From a virus: DNA of 34,321 nt. Location of the stretch: IMG/VR virus record IMGVR_UViG_3300023284_001240, positions 1 to 34,321 of that record. The stretch is one strand, 5' to 3'. Position 1 is the stretch's first letter, and each line of letters starts with the position of its first letter. This document shows, piece after piece, positions 1-7,906 of the stretch. The position numbers were made by a program, and so were the translations under genes. A model generated the notes under the pieces. That model had not been told where the DNA came from, ran no database searches, and saw only the letters and a list, made by a program, of their open reading frames with translations.

Positions 1-240
1 TGGGGAATTAATAGTGGGGGATTCAGATTTATGGATATTATGAAAAATGGAGTTGATAGCATAGCTAGAGTTAGAAATTTAGCTGACAATGCTTCTGAGC
101 ATAATATTGCTTTTGTTGGAGAGTTTGCAGTTGGTGACTATATACAATTAGAAGTCTTTCAGGATACTGGGGGAAATTTAGATTTTGAATCAGGATCAAT
201 ACTTGAAAACACTTACCTTGAGGCACATAAAATTAATTAA
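1..240 (+). CDS. C-terminal fragment of a phage fibre/collar protein, C1q-like fold
   Basis: The reading frame is open from the first base of the window, so this is the 3' end of a longer gene; the first internal ATG is at 31. The fragment alternates hydrophobic and polar residues, with GDYIQLEVFQDTGG followed by a short Gly/Ser turn and a final strand ending in a basic residue. This resembles the last strands of C1q/TNF-like jelly-roll domains that trimerise at the tips of phage fibres and collars. The assignment rests on pattern only. The base composition is AT-rich compared with the gene that follows. It stops 8 bases before the next start, consistent with one transcript. Confidence 0.5.
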   Translation, partial: WGINSGGFRFMDIMKNGVDSIARVRNLADNASEHNIAFVGEFAVGDYIQLEVFQDTGGNLDFESGSILENTYLEAHKIN

Positions 241-248
241 GGAATGAC

Positions 249-1361
249 ATGAAAAAAATATTCTTGATCCTAGCTCTTATCTGTTTCGCGGTGAATGCTG
301 AAGCCGCGCAGTTGAAGGATACCATCATTGATAACGACCTGACAATCACGACGGGCGGGACAATAATCTATGAGGGCACAACAGCGGATGACTTTGAGCT
401 AACCGTTGACCCAGGAGATCCAACTGCGGACCGGACTTGGACCTATCCGGATGCTACGGATACTTTTGTCGGGAAAGCAACTACGGACGCTTTTACAAAT
501 AAAACGATTACGGATGGAACAAACGCTATTTCAGCTACTCAACTCACGACTGGCTCGGTTCCGGCGGCCCGTGTTGCAGCCGATCATATCGACGCGATCA
601 CTGAGATTGCAGCAGCGCTTAAAACGGGTGCTGATGGAACCCTGGCAACTGGAACGGCCGGAGCTTCGACAGAACTAGCGGAATGGAACGCTGATGGTGA
701 TACGGTTGGGGCGGGTGCGATTCTTGGAACGCTTACGGATGAAAATGTTTGCGAGTGGGAGGCCACCGGAACATTCTTGATCTGTGATACTCCAAAAGAT
801 GCGAGCGGTGCTTGTGCGGCTGGTTCGATTTGCGCAGGTGGGCATACTCATGCAGGTAGTGGTACTTGGTTCATTCCATTTTATGTTCAGAGTGCAAAGG
901 TGACCGGAGCGGATATTACAGCAGGGGGTCGGATTGATGCAGGTCAACGTCCTTGGAGGTTTTTGCTTGATGACACAACGGAACAGTCCAAAACCTATCA
1001 ATTCGTGGTCGATCCAAATTACGCTGCCGGGACCGCTACCTTAGAGATCCTTTTCTCAATGGATACGACTCAATCTGGAGATAAAGATGTTAAGTTTGAT
1101 GGGAAATTCATGTGTACCACAGGCGGGGATGCTGAAGATTTTAATACCGATGGATTTGATACTGAACAGTCGGTGACACATGATCTAGCAACCACACAAA
1201 CAGCAGATCATCCACGCAAGGCAACCATTACGTTCACGCAAACTCAGGCTGATGAAATGGCGGTTGATGACATCTGCCGGTTTTTCTTTAACAGAGATCC
1301 GGCTGTCGCGGCTGATGCGACAGGTGATGTTCAGATTCTCGGTTTACTAATTCACGAATAG
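249..1361 (+). CDS. Secreted fibre-like protein with Sec signal peptide
   Basis: A protein of 370 residues. It begins with two Lys, a hydrophobic stretch and an AEA-A cleavage site near residue 20, a textbook Sec signal peptide. Residues about 38-85 carry a phage fibre module (YEGTTADDFE, DPTADRTWTYPD, TNKTITDGTN) that is usually found in cytoplasmically assembled tail fibres. The middle has Thr/Gly/Ala-rich linkers and the C-terminal third is beta-rich. A GGA Shine-Dalgarno (SD) lies just upstream of the ATG. A related module occurs in the protein at 7184-7906. A signal peptide on such a protein is odd: it would be exported rather than assembled in virions, unless the leader has another role. 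Exact function is unknown. Confidence 0.75.
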   Translation: MKKIFLILALICFAVNAEAAQLKDTIIDNDLTITTGGTIIYEGTTADDFELTVDPGDPTADRTWTYPDATDTFVGKATTDAFTNKTITDGTNAISATQLTTGSVPAARVAADHIDAITEIAAALKTGADGTLATGTAGASTELAEWNADGDTVGAGAILGTLTDENVCEWEATGTFLICDTPKDASGACAAGSICAGGHTHAGSGTWFIPFYVQSAKVTGADITAGGRIDAGQRPWRFLLDDTTEQSKTYQFVVDPNYAAGTATLEILFSMDTTQSGDKDVKFDGKFMCTTGGDAEDFNTDGFDTEQSVTHDLATTQTADHPRKATITFTQTQADEMAVDDICRFFFNRDPAVAADATGDVQILGLLIHE

Positions 1362-1369
1362 GAGAACGC

Positions 1370-1819
1370 ATGAAGATATTCTGCATGTTTTTAAGTTTTA
1401 TGATTTTGTTCCCGGTGATTTCTTTTGCGGGATTCAATATCTGCGATAACGCAGGAACCCTTTCAAGGAGAGGATCTAGCCCGATCCCCGGTTGTTTCTA
1501 TTTCAGCGACAAAGATATCGCCGAATATAATCGAGTAAATACTTTGTGGGGATCAGTGCGCCATGATTTTCTTGAGATCGTTGGCGGAATTGTGGTTGAA
1601 AAATCTTTAGCCGACCAGACCGCCATTCTTGATGCTGAAGCTCAGGCCGTCATTGACGCTGAAACAGCAAGAGTGGTGGCCATCGACACAAACTTAAACG
1701 CTGCCCAATCAATCCGCCTCACTAACGTCGAGAACAGAATCGACAACATAGGAAACCTTGCAGATGCTAAAGTTTTTCTTAAAAAACTTGTTCGGTATAT
1801 TGCTCGCTCTGAGTCTTAA
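1370..1819 (+). CDS. Small secreted protein of unknown function
   Basis: A protein of 149 residues with a signal peptide: one basic residue, a long hydrophobic core and an SFA-G cleavage site near residue 20. The mature part has an early cysteine pair (C25 and C42), then a helical, Ala/Asp/Glu-rich half (about 85-130) resembling a short coiled coil. No family recognised. An SD-like AGGAG lies 5-9 bases upstream. Its 3' end overlaps the next gene by 56 bases, so translation of the two is probably linked. It is the second of three adjacent signal-peptide genes, suggesting a shared extracytoplasmic job. Confidence 0.7.
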   Translation: MKIFCMFLSFMILFPVISFAGFNICDNAGTLSRRGSSPIPGCFYFSDKDIAEYNRVNTLWGSVRHDFLEIVGGIVVEKSLADQTAILDAEAQAVIDAETARVVAIDTNLNAAQSIRLTNVENRIDNIGNLADAKVFLKKLVRYIARSES

Positions 1820-2516
1820 CCAGATAGTTTTTGCTGGTGTTGAGTTTGATGAGGTCGATGATAGTGTTACTTTAGGGACTAATACTTACCAAAGTACAAA
1901 TAACTTCTCAATATCTGCGTGGGTAAAAGCAGAGGATCATACTGATTTTGGGGCTGTATTTTCTGCTGCTGCGACAAGAAGCTTTCTTGGTATATCAAGT
2001 GGAGATGCTTGGTTTTGGCAGATATTTGACGGTGCGGGAAGAAGTGTTACTGGAAGTGCTAATGACAATGCGTGGCATCATTTAGTCGGTACTAAAAGTA
2101 GTTCGACAGGTTTACGGCTTTATTTAGACGGAACTTTAGACGCCAATAATGTGAATTTTACTGCAGCTGTAGTTTATGTTAGTGGATTAACAGCAATCGG
2201 AGAGACAGCAAACGACAGCACTTTCCAATTCGGAGGGATTATAACGGATGTCGCTTTTTGGACGGTAGTTATAACAGATGCAGAAATAACTCAATTATCC
2301 CAATCGAGAGTTAAGAGAATGCCTTTACAAATACAGCCCTCAAACCTCACAGGATATTGGCCATTAGATCAAGGAGCTGATGGAACCGCAAATTGTTTTA
2401 ATGGGTCAGCTAGCTTTTTAGATTTAAGTAGTACAGGACAAGCTGGAACAGGAGATGACGGAGCAAATAATACTGGATTAACTTGTAAGGCAGAAGAGGT
2501 TTTAAGTTACGCCTAA
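1764..2516 (+). CDS. Secreted LamG (concanavalin-like) domain protein
   Basis: I choose the ATG at 1764 rather than the TTG at 1758, because AGGA at 1750-1753 then sits at normal spacing. Residues 1-26 form a signal peptide ending VFA-G. The mature part is a LamG/concanavalin-A-like jelly roll: an FDEVDDSVTLG opening, FSISAWVKA, DNAWHHLVGT, LRLYLDGTL and the closing GGIITDVAFWTVVITDAEI, followed by a GYWPLDQG strand. These are the usual landmarks of LamG_3 domains, which often bind sugars. The signal peptide is encoded inside the preceding gene's C-terminus in another frame. Codon use is clearly AT-rich compared with the gene at 249, suggesting recent acquisition. Confidence 0.8.
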   Translation: MLKFFLKNLFGILLALSLNQIVFAGVEFDEVDDSVTLGTNTYQSTNNFSISAWVKAEDHTDFGAVFSAAATRSFLGISSGDAWFWQIFDGAGRSVTGSANDNAWHHLVGTKSSSTGLRLYLDGTLDANNVNFTAAVVYVSGLTAIGETANDSTFQFGGIITDVAFWTVVITDAEITQLSQSRVKRMPLQIQPSNLTGYWPLDQGADGTANCFNGSASFLDLSSTGQAGTGDDGANNTGLTCKAEEVLSYA

Positions 2517-2522
2517 CCAAAA

Positions 2523-2879
2523 ATGAATACCATAAAATTACCTAACGGAAATTCGATAGAGGGCCGGAGAGGTGGCGATAAATTTAGTGCGACCTTGAAG
2601 ACCCTTGCTATCTTCACCAGTGTTGTTTTCGGCGCAGGGATTACATGGAATGAAGTCAACGCAAATGCCGAGAGATCGCGGGCTAATACTCAAAAGGTCG
2701 AAGCGGTAGTGGAGCAGGTCAACGAGGGGCATGAGACAATTATTCAAATTGAGAAGGATGTTCACTATCTGAGGAGAGACTTTAGTGAGTATAAGATCGA
2801 ACAGAAAGAGCAGGGGGACATGCTTAAAGAACAGAGGAATATGCTCACGATAATCGTAACAGAATTGAAGGCGCAGTGA
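2523..2879 (+). CDS. Membrane-anchored coiled-coil protein
   Basis: A protein of 118 residues with a basic N-terminus, one membrane segment at about residues 25-43 (from TLAIFTSVVFGAGITW) and a long charged helix at about 45-118 with heptad-like spacing. The topology (short cytoplasmic N-terminus, one membrane span, periplasmic coiled coil) matches inner-membrane spanins and other small phage lysis or tape-associated proteins, but no diagnostic motif is visible. It lies seven bases after the LamG gene and abuts the next ORF. Lysis function is inference from topology and from the nearby holin-sized gene at 3756. Confidence 0.65.
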   Translation: MNTIKLPNGNSIEGRRGGDKFSATLKTLAIFTSVVFGAGITWNEVNANAERSRANTQKVEAVVEQVNEGHETIIQIEKDVHYLRRDFSEYKIEQKEQGDMLKEQRNMLTIIVTELKAQ

Positions 2880-2880
2880 A

Positions 2881-3108
2881 ATGGATCAAATCGATTGGCG
2901 TACGCGGTTTTTAGATTTGTGGCACGTATCCAGGAATCTGCAAATTGCTTTGCAATTCAAGATTGACAACGGCAATCGAAAAAGAGGAACGGACCAGGCC
3001 ATTGAAACATTCGGTAAACAGCTAGACGAAATGATGAATCAAATTCCGGACAGAGATTTGAACTATTCTCCGTTGAAGGACAAGCCCGATGCTGATTTGG
3101 ACGCTTAA
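2881..3108 (+). CDS. Hypothetical small phage protein
   Basis: A protein of 75 residues, soluble and charged, with no membrane segment. Its ATG starts one base after the upstream stop and its end overlaps a 59-residue gene by 20 bases. No family recognised. Placement between two small coiled-coil/membrane genes suggests a phage accessory protein of the same transcription unit. Confidence 0.55.
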   Translation: MDQIDWRTRFLDLWHVSRNLQIALQFKIDNGNRKRGTDQAIETFGKQLDEMMNQIPDRDLNYSPLKDKPDADLDA

Positions 3109-3268
3109 AACATTCTTCGGCAAAGTGCTCGGTTTGGACATGATCCCAAAGGAAAAGCGTGAAAAGTTTTTAAAAGAAATAGTCATCCCTTTGGCAAAGG
3201 AAGCCGCGATCTCAGCGGCAAAATCGGGCGGCAAAGAAGTTATGGTAAGCATGACAAAGAGGTTCTAA
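3089..3268 (+). CDS. Small 59-residue hypothetical protein
   Basis: A short ORF with amphipathic character: an N-terminal hydrophobic segment (LIWTLKTFFGKVLGLDM), a charged middle (PKEKREKFLKE), and an Ala/Ser/Lys helix. It overlaps the upstream gene by 20 bases, and its stop TAA shares a base with the next gene's ATG (TAATG at 3266-3270). Both overlaps are typical of translational coupling in this genome and are the main reason to accept it. Could be a membrane-peripheral protein; function unknown. Confidence 0.55.
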   Translation: MLIWTLKTFFGKVLGLDMIPKEKREKFLKEIVIPLAKEAAISAAKSGGKEVMVSMTKRF

Positions 3269-3759
3269 TGAAAGAGTGGCATCGTCGGCGGATTGAGAAA
3301 AGGGAAAGGTTAAAGGCAGAGCGGGATCACATGCTCGAGCGCCAAGCAACGCTCCTGTCATCTTCACCAGAGCCCCCACCCGCAGGCGTTCGCATGAAAG
3401 GGGTTGTTGACAGCATTATCGTAAGGTCAGTGGGTGATAGGACGTGGGAGTTGATGGAACCTTTTGAATGGTATGGCATTATTGTACCAGCAGGTTTTAT
3501 TACGGATTTTGCTTCTATCCCCAGGCCATTCTGGAGTTTTATAAATCCTGCAGGAAGAGTTAAGCCAGCTTCAATTCCACATGATTTTCTTTATTCTAGA
3601 CAAGGAAAGTTAGATCATACTACTTTAACAAGAAAAAGATGTGATCAGATATTTCTAGAAATTATGGTTGTTATTAAAATGAAATGGATTAAACGGCATT
3701 TGGCTTATCGAGCGGTGAGAATCTTCGGTTGGATTTCCTGGAATCGGAGGGAAAAATGA
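3268..3759 (+). CDS. DUF1353 family phage protein
   Basis: A protein of 163 residues. After a charged N-terminal stretch of about 40 residues, the DUF1353 signature appears: a WELMEPFEW strand, the hallmark ITDFASIPRPFW, and then PHDFLYSR. DUF1353 proteins are common in tailed phages, usually among late genes near holins or lysis genes; their biochemical role is not established. The start is set by TAATG coupling to the preceding gene; an internal ATG at residue 43 is an alternative that would remove the charged extension. The 3' half (from about 3550) is noticeably AT-rich, a sign of mosaic origin. Confidence 0.8.
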   Translation: MKEWHRRRIEKRERLKAERDHMLERQATLLSSSPEPPPAGVRMKGVVDSIIVRSVGDRTWELMEPFEWYGIIVPAGFITDFASIPRPFWSFINPAGRVKPASIPHDFLYSRQGKLDHTTLTRKRCDQIFLEIMVVIKMKWIKRHLAYRAVRIFGWISWNRREK

Positions 3760-3935
3760 ACAAGCTAAAGAGCGCGAGGTTTTGGATGGCGCTGATGTTT
3801 TCAGCGACCGCCTGCGCTGGATACATAATGCACCTCATGCCTACCGAAGCGTTCATGGCACTAACAGGCATGGTTGTCGCGCATTATTTTTCCAAGAGTA
3901 GGCCAAACGAAAACCCTCTAAAGCCGAGGTTATAG
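3756..3935 (+). CDS. Holin-sized small membrane protein
   Basis: A protein of 59 residues starting at the ATG at 3756, which has a strong SD (GGAGG at 3746-3750). It overlaps the DUF1353 gene by four bases. There are two hydrophobic segments (about 9-25 and 30-46) joined by a short turn containing HLMPTE, and a basic Pro-rich tail. Size, topology and pairing with DUF1353 fit a small holin-like protein that would permeabilise the inner membrane, but sequence alone cannot show lysis function. No endolysin is recognisable next to it. Confidence 0.55.
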   Translation: MNKLKSARFWMALMFSATACAGYIMHLMPTEAFMALTGMVVAHYFSKSRPNENPLKPRL

Positions 3936-3936
3936 A

Positions 3937-6492
3937 ATGGACGGATTATTCCCGCTTGAAGTCAAAGAGTATTATGGCCTTAACACAAAACAGTCCCGGG
4001 CCCGGCTTCCCCTCGGATTCAGTTCAAGTATTGATAATTTCCACGACGTCGATCTTTCCGATCCCGGCATTGTCAGGACAAGAGCTGGGAACGACACCAT
4101 CAATGACAATATCTCTGTGTTTGGGACGGGATCCGGAGAATTTGACGGAGATGGTGATTTTCTTTCTGTTCCGGATAACGCGGATTTTGATTTTTCAGAC
4201 GGAACGTGGACCGTAGAACTGCGTTTTAGATCAACAAGTCTGGCCGCAAAGAATACGATTTATTTTCAAGGGACAGATGCGAATAATTATATGGAGATTT
4301 ACGTCGATACGGACGGATCTCTTCATATTGTTGTTGTTGCGGCAAGCGCGACGGTTGTTTCTGTGGCAACAGCGGCGGCCGCTGTGACAGTTAATACCTG
4401 GTTTGCCTTGGCATTCGTTGAGAACGGAGACGACTGGTTCATTTTTGTTAACGGAACTGATGCGGCAACGTCGGGAAACTCGGATACGAGCAGAGCCGCG
4501 AACTATACAGGTGTGGTCAGGATCGGATCAAATCAATTCATCACCGCCGCTGAAACAACTGGTAACATTGACGAATTGAGGGTGTCTGATACCGCCCGCT
4601 ACACCGCAACTTACACAATCGCAACAGCAGCTTTTTCTTCAGACGGTGACACAAAACTTCTGCTTCATTTTGAAGGCGATGACAACTCCACGACTTTCAC
4701 TGATGACGGTGACACAACGCACACAGTTACCGCGAATGGGAATGCTGCGCTAAAAGTTGGGACGCTAACTTTTACGCCACGGCGGATTCATGATTATTTC
4801 CGGCCGAGTGCCAACGAGCATCGGCTTCTCATCAATGGCGGAACCAAACTGGTCTTAATGGACCATCAGGGGAGATGGACGACGATTGGAACAGGGCTTA
4901 CGACTGATTTGATCATGGATTTTGTGAATTTCGGGGATCGCTCGTACATGGGTAACGGAACGGATGAAGGTAAGGCCACGGACGACGGGACGGGGATGCG
5001 CAAATGGGGGATCACCAAACCAGCCGCAGCTCCGACCGTCGCCACGGGTGCGGCAGGAGTGCTCACAGGTGACTATAAATACGCTTTCTCTTTTCTCAAT
5101 TCCACAACCGGCCATGAGTCCACAAGAAGTGCCCTGTCCGCACAAGTCAGCCCGTCATCTGAAAAAGTTGAGCTTTCTGTTATGGCCGCATCCGCAGACA
5201 CTCAGGTCACAGACAAAAGGATTTACAGAACCACCGCTGGCGGAGCAATTTTCTTTCTTTTAACAACCATCACAAACGCTACGACAACATTTAGCGATAA
5301 TGTTGCTGATACCGCGCTCGGCACGGCTGAAGCCGCAGAATTCAATGACCCGCCACCAGTCAATCCGGCTTTTATCGAGGAGTGGGATGGGCGTATCTTT
5401 TTTTCAACTATCAATGCGACGCGCGTCTATTTTACAAACGATGAATTTAGAACCCCGGCTGATAACGGTTTGGGTGAGGAGTCCGTGCATCCTGATAACT
5501 TCATTGAGTTTCATGCAAAAGTGTTCGGCATCAAGAAATCCCCTAATTTCAACGAGAATTGGGTGCATACCTCAAAAGGTATTTTTGCGATCTTGGCAAC
5601 TGGAATTGCGGATGATCCTTATGCTGCGGTTATTCGAAACTCAAATTGGCATGCGATCTCTCATTACACGATTGATAACGTCTATAACGACCAATGGTTT
5701 TTAGCTCAGGAAGCAAAGATCATGAGCGTTGATTCTGCCGGAGGGATCGACTATGAGTCTTATTTCATCGAGCCGACACTTGAGGCAGGAAACAAAGTTC
5801 AGTTTGACAATGCTCAGGCCGCGCATTACCGAGGACAGAAGAAAAACCAGTACAGGATGATTTTTCAGTCGGCTGGACAGACAACGCCTGATCGAATGCT
5901 TGCCGGGAATTATCTTAACCGGACACTACCGGATGAGAACGGATTCAGTTATCCGTCATGGGAATACCATCGGTTGCCGGCAACAGCCATGGCGGTCGTG
6001 ATTGACGATTCGACCGAAGCTGAAATCCTTTATACCGGAGACAGTGACGGGAAGATCCGGTTTCAGGATACCGGGACCGATGACGATGGAACCGCGATTA
6101 ATTGGTCGATGGAATTGGGCTGGACACGAACTGTGCTTGATGTATCCAAGTCGCTGATCGCTCGTTACCTCAAAACTTTTTATAAACCGCTAGGAGATTG
6201 GCCATTCTCTGTGAGAGTTGATTACGACTTTGGTCTCGCTGGGGGGAGAGTGAGGACGGTTCAGGTCGCTCCGGTGGGAGACCAATTTAATATTGATCTT
6301 ATTTTTGATACAAGCGTTTTTGCACCCGAAAATGCTCTGGTCCCGCGTGACCTGGATTTAGATGGTAGCTACACTTACGTTTCGGTCGTTTGGTCAGGGC
6401 TTGAGCTGAATGAAGTCTTTGAAATGAATAATGTCGTGCTCTTATTTTTGCCGATCGAGGGATTCCGTGGTCACGAATACGAAAGAACTTGA
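3937..6492 (+). CDS. Large virion/tail protein with embedded LamG domain
   Basis: A protein of 851 residues. The N-terminus (to about 60) has the SIDNFHDVDLSDPGIVRTRAG type of opening that I associate with podovirus tail-hub/DNA-stabilisation proteins. A LamG jelly roll covers about 65-235 (FDGDGDFLSVPDN, WTVELRFRS, LHIVVVAASA, IDELRVSDTARY). The rest is beta-rich with repeated blades containing G-[DE]-W/R-x-[FY] turns, suggesting a propeller-like body (about 280-700), and a compact C-terminus. No signal peptide, unlike the LamG protein at 1764. It starts one base after the upstream stop. Virion function is inferred from the pattern and the neighbours; LamG may mediate receptor or capsular sugar binding. 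Confidence 0.65.
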   Translation: MDGLFPLEVKEYYGLNTKQSRARLPLGFSSSIDNFHDVDLSDPGIVRTRAGNDTINDNISVFGTGSGEFDGDGDFLSVPDNADFDFSDGTWTVELRFRSTSLAAKNTIYFQGTDANNYMEIYVDTDGSLHIVVVAASATVVSVATAAAAVTVNTWFALAFVENGDDWFIFVNGTDAATSGNSDTSRAANYTGVVRIGSNQFITAAETTGNIDELRVSDTARYTATYTIATAAFSSDGDTKLLLHFEGDDNSTTFTDDGDTTHTVTANGNAALKVGTLTFTPRRIHDYFRPSANEHRLLINGGTKLVLMDHQGRWTTIGTGLTTDLIMDFVNFGDRSYMGNGTDEGKATDDGTGMRKWGITKPAAAPTVATGAAGVLTGDYKYAFSFLNSTTGHESTRSALSAQVSPSSEKVELSVMAASADTQVTDKRIYRTTAGGAIFFLLTTITNATTTFSDNVADTALGTAEAAEFNDPPPVNPAFIEEWDGRIFFSTINATRVYFTNDEFRTPADNGLGEESVHPDNFIEFHAKVFGIKKSPNFNENWVHTSKGIFAILATGIADDPYAAVIRNSNWHAISHYTIDNVYNDQWFLAQEAKIMSVDSAGGIDYESYFIEPTLEAGNKVQFDNAQAAHYRGQKKNQYRMIFQSAGQTTPDRMLAGNYLNRTLPDENGFSYPSWEYHRLPATAMAVVIDDSTEAEILYTGDSDGKIRFQDTGTDDDGTAINWSMELGWTRTVLDVSKSLIARYLKTFYKPLGDWPFSVRVDYDFGLAGGRVRTVQVAPVGDQFNIDLIFDTSVFAPENALVPRDLDLDGSYTYVSVVWSGLELNEVFEMNNVVLLFLPIEGFRGHEYERT

Positions 6493-6781
6493 AGCAGCAA
6501 GTGATTCTAGGAGGGTCGATAAGACCCATGTTGAAATCGAGAAAATCAATGAGGCATTGCGTAATAAGATTGACAGCCGGCGAATTATCACGCACAATTT
6601 CACAACAACGTCGGAAGAGGCCATTGAGCACAACCTCAATCTTGTCCCAACTTCTGTTTTTGCCGGTGTTGGAACAGGGGCCGCAATAATAAGCAAAGGG
6701 GCGACGGCTTGGACGAAAAAAAGGATCTACCTGATAAGCTCGGTGCAACCGAACAACGAAGTCCCACTCCTGGTCCTGTAG
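6467..6781 (+). CDS. Small phage tail-associated protein
   Basis: I choose the GTG start at 6467: GAGG at 6457-6460 precedes it at good spacing, and the longer frame has a Cys/Ser-rich unlikely start. The 104-residue protein has a charged helical N-terminus (about 1-40), then beta strands (HNFTTTSEEAIEHNLNLVPT) ending in a WTKKRIYLISS and VPLLVL strand pattern. Such C-terminal patterns are common in small phage fibre-tip or baseplate-adjacent proteins. It overlaps the 851-residue gene by 26 bases and the next gene by 73. Confidence 0.6.
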   Translation: MVTNTKELEAASDSRRVDKTHVEIEKINEALRNKIDSRRIITHNFTTTSEEAIEHNLNLVPTSVFAGVGTGAAIISKGATAWTKKRIYLISSVQPNNEVPLLVL

Positions 6782-7119
6782 ACGGATCAAAATATAAGAT
6801 GGCCAGAGCCGGGAACTGGATGTTTGAGTTTAATCAGCCTGCCGGAGTCCTCGTCAGAAACACCGTTTACCCAATCGAATATCATTTCTCAGCAACAGCA
6901 AACGGATATGTCACGGTAGTCGATCGGTTCAATGAAGATCAAATTAAAACGATTGTCATCAATTCTCAAGGAATCGTTCCTCTTATTCCGATTTTGGTCG
7001 ATAAAGAGACTGTGAAAAACATTGCTCGGTTTACTGTGTTGAGAGAAAAATCTAAGGCCGAAAGATTGTCTTGGGAAGAACAAAATGAGATGTTGAAACT
7101 TGCCGGATTCGTGAAATAA
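6709..7119 (+). CDS. Hypothetical phage structural-region protein
   Basis: Starts with TTG at 6709, supported by AAGGGG at about 6695-6700, and overlaps the upstream gene by 73 bases; an ATG at 6799 lacks an SD. The 136-residue protein has a charged leader, a beta-rich core (WMFEFNQPAGVLVRNTVYPI, then YVTVVDRF) and a Glu/Lys-rich C-terminal helix ending LKLAGFVK. No family recognised. It is the last gene before the terminator-like hairpin at 7148, so it closes the 1-7.1 kb unit. Confidence 0.55.
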   Translation: MDEKKDLPDKLGATEQRSPTPGPVDGSKYKMARAGNWMFEFNQPAGVLVRNTVYPIEYHFSATANGYVTVVDRFNEDQIKTIVINSQGIVPLIPILVDKETVKNIARFTVLREKSKAERLSWEEQNEMLKLAGFVK

Positions 7120-7137
7120 CGTTTCAAAAACAACAAA

Positions 7138-7186
7138 AAGGACACAGATCCCACTTGCATCGCGCAGGTGGGATTTTTTATTTATG
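7138..7186 (+). promoter_or_regulatory. SD-hairpin-U-tract-ATG element, copy 1
   Basis: AAGGACACAGATCC at 7138-7151 matches 13 of 14 bases of AAGGACATAGATCC at 32861-32874, and both are followed by a strong hairpin, a T-run and the next gene's ATG. The ATG at 7184 has no conventional SD except bases buried in the hairpin's 3' arm (AGGTGGGA). If the hairpin folds, AAGGA lies 14 linear bases from the ATG. T4 genes 25 and 38 are known to use a hairpin to bring a distant SD near the start; a similar role here is inference. Confidence 0.5.
7148..7179 (+). terminator. Rho-independent terminator directly before a start codon
   Basis: Stem of 11 pairs: ATCCCAC (7148-7154) with GTGGGAT (7168-7174), extended by TTGC with GCAG (one G-T pair), loop 7159-7163, then a run of six T ending at 7179. 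It lies 29 bases after the upstream stop and only five bases before the next ATG. It probably ends most transcripts from the tail region. Confidence 0.75.
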
Positions 7187-7906
7187 GGAACAGCCAGCAT
7201 TACTTCCGCGGTCTCAGGCCAGACATTAACCGCCGCATTTTATAATACCAATCTAAATAACATCCTCAATCAGCTAAACGGCAATGTGGACGCCACGAAT
7301 CTTGCCGATGCCGCAGTGACAACCGCAAAAATCGCCGCCGGCGCAGTCACGTTCATCAAGCTTTCAGCTTCCGGGAATTATGGGCCTTGGACCGGCGCGT
7401 GGGAATTTGACTCGGCCGTCAATTTCGACGGAGCAGTTGACTTTGATTCAACGGTTGATCTGACCGGTGCGACGATTTTGGGGGCAACCCCATTTGTTTT
7501 TGAGGGCGCTACGGCCAATGATTTTGAGACATCTGTTGCGGTCGTGGATCCCACCGCTGACCGGACATTGACCATCCCGGATGAAGATGTGAATCTCGGC
7601 GAACAAGTTGTCAAGGTATGGGGTAGGGTTAGTTATTCGGGTGGCACTCCAACTCTTGATGACAGTTTTAATGTGACAAGCATCGGGGATACTGGCGTTG
7701 GCCTTCTAACTGTCACGATTGCAACAGATTTTGCCAGTGTGAATTATGCGATTGCGCCTGGAGTCAACCGGGACGATGCAGGTGACGGTGCGGTCATCAC
7801 ATATTTTTCTCAAGCTGCGGGAAGTTTTGTTCTCAGCATTGAAAACTTGTCTTCTGCGGCAATCGACCCGACTAATCTTGGATTTAAAGCAACAGGGAAT
7901 CTTTAA
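7184..7906 (+). CDS. Fibre-like structural protein
   Basis: A protein of 240 residues, low in charge, rich in Thr, Ala, Asp and Gly, with no signal peptide. The N-terminus (GQTLTAAFYNTNLNNILNQL, then NLADAAVTTAKIAAGAVT) is a common opening of tail-fibre or head-fibre proteins. Residues about 105-145 repeat the module of the protein at 249 (FEGATANDFE, DPTADRTLTIPDED). The last 90 residues are beta-rich with SGGTPTLDDSFNV, typical of a fibre tip. It starts right after the hairpin element at 7138 and is followed two bases later by the next gene. Confidence 0.65.
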   Translation: MGTASITSAVSGQTLTAAFYNTNLNNILNQLNGNVDATNLADAAVTTAKIAAGAVTFIKLSASGNYGPWTGAWEFDSAVNFDGAVDFDSTVDLTGATILGATPFVFEGATANDFETSVAVVDPTADRTLTIPDEDVNLGEQVVKVWGRVSYSGGTPTLDDSFNVTSIGDTGVGLLTVTIATDFASVNYAIAPGVNRDDAGDGAVITYFSQAAGSFVLSIENLSSAAIDPTNLGFKATGNL

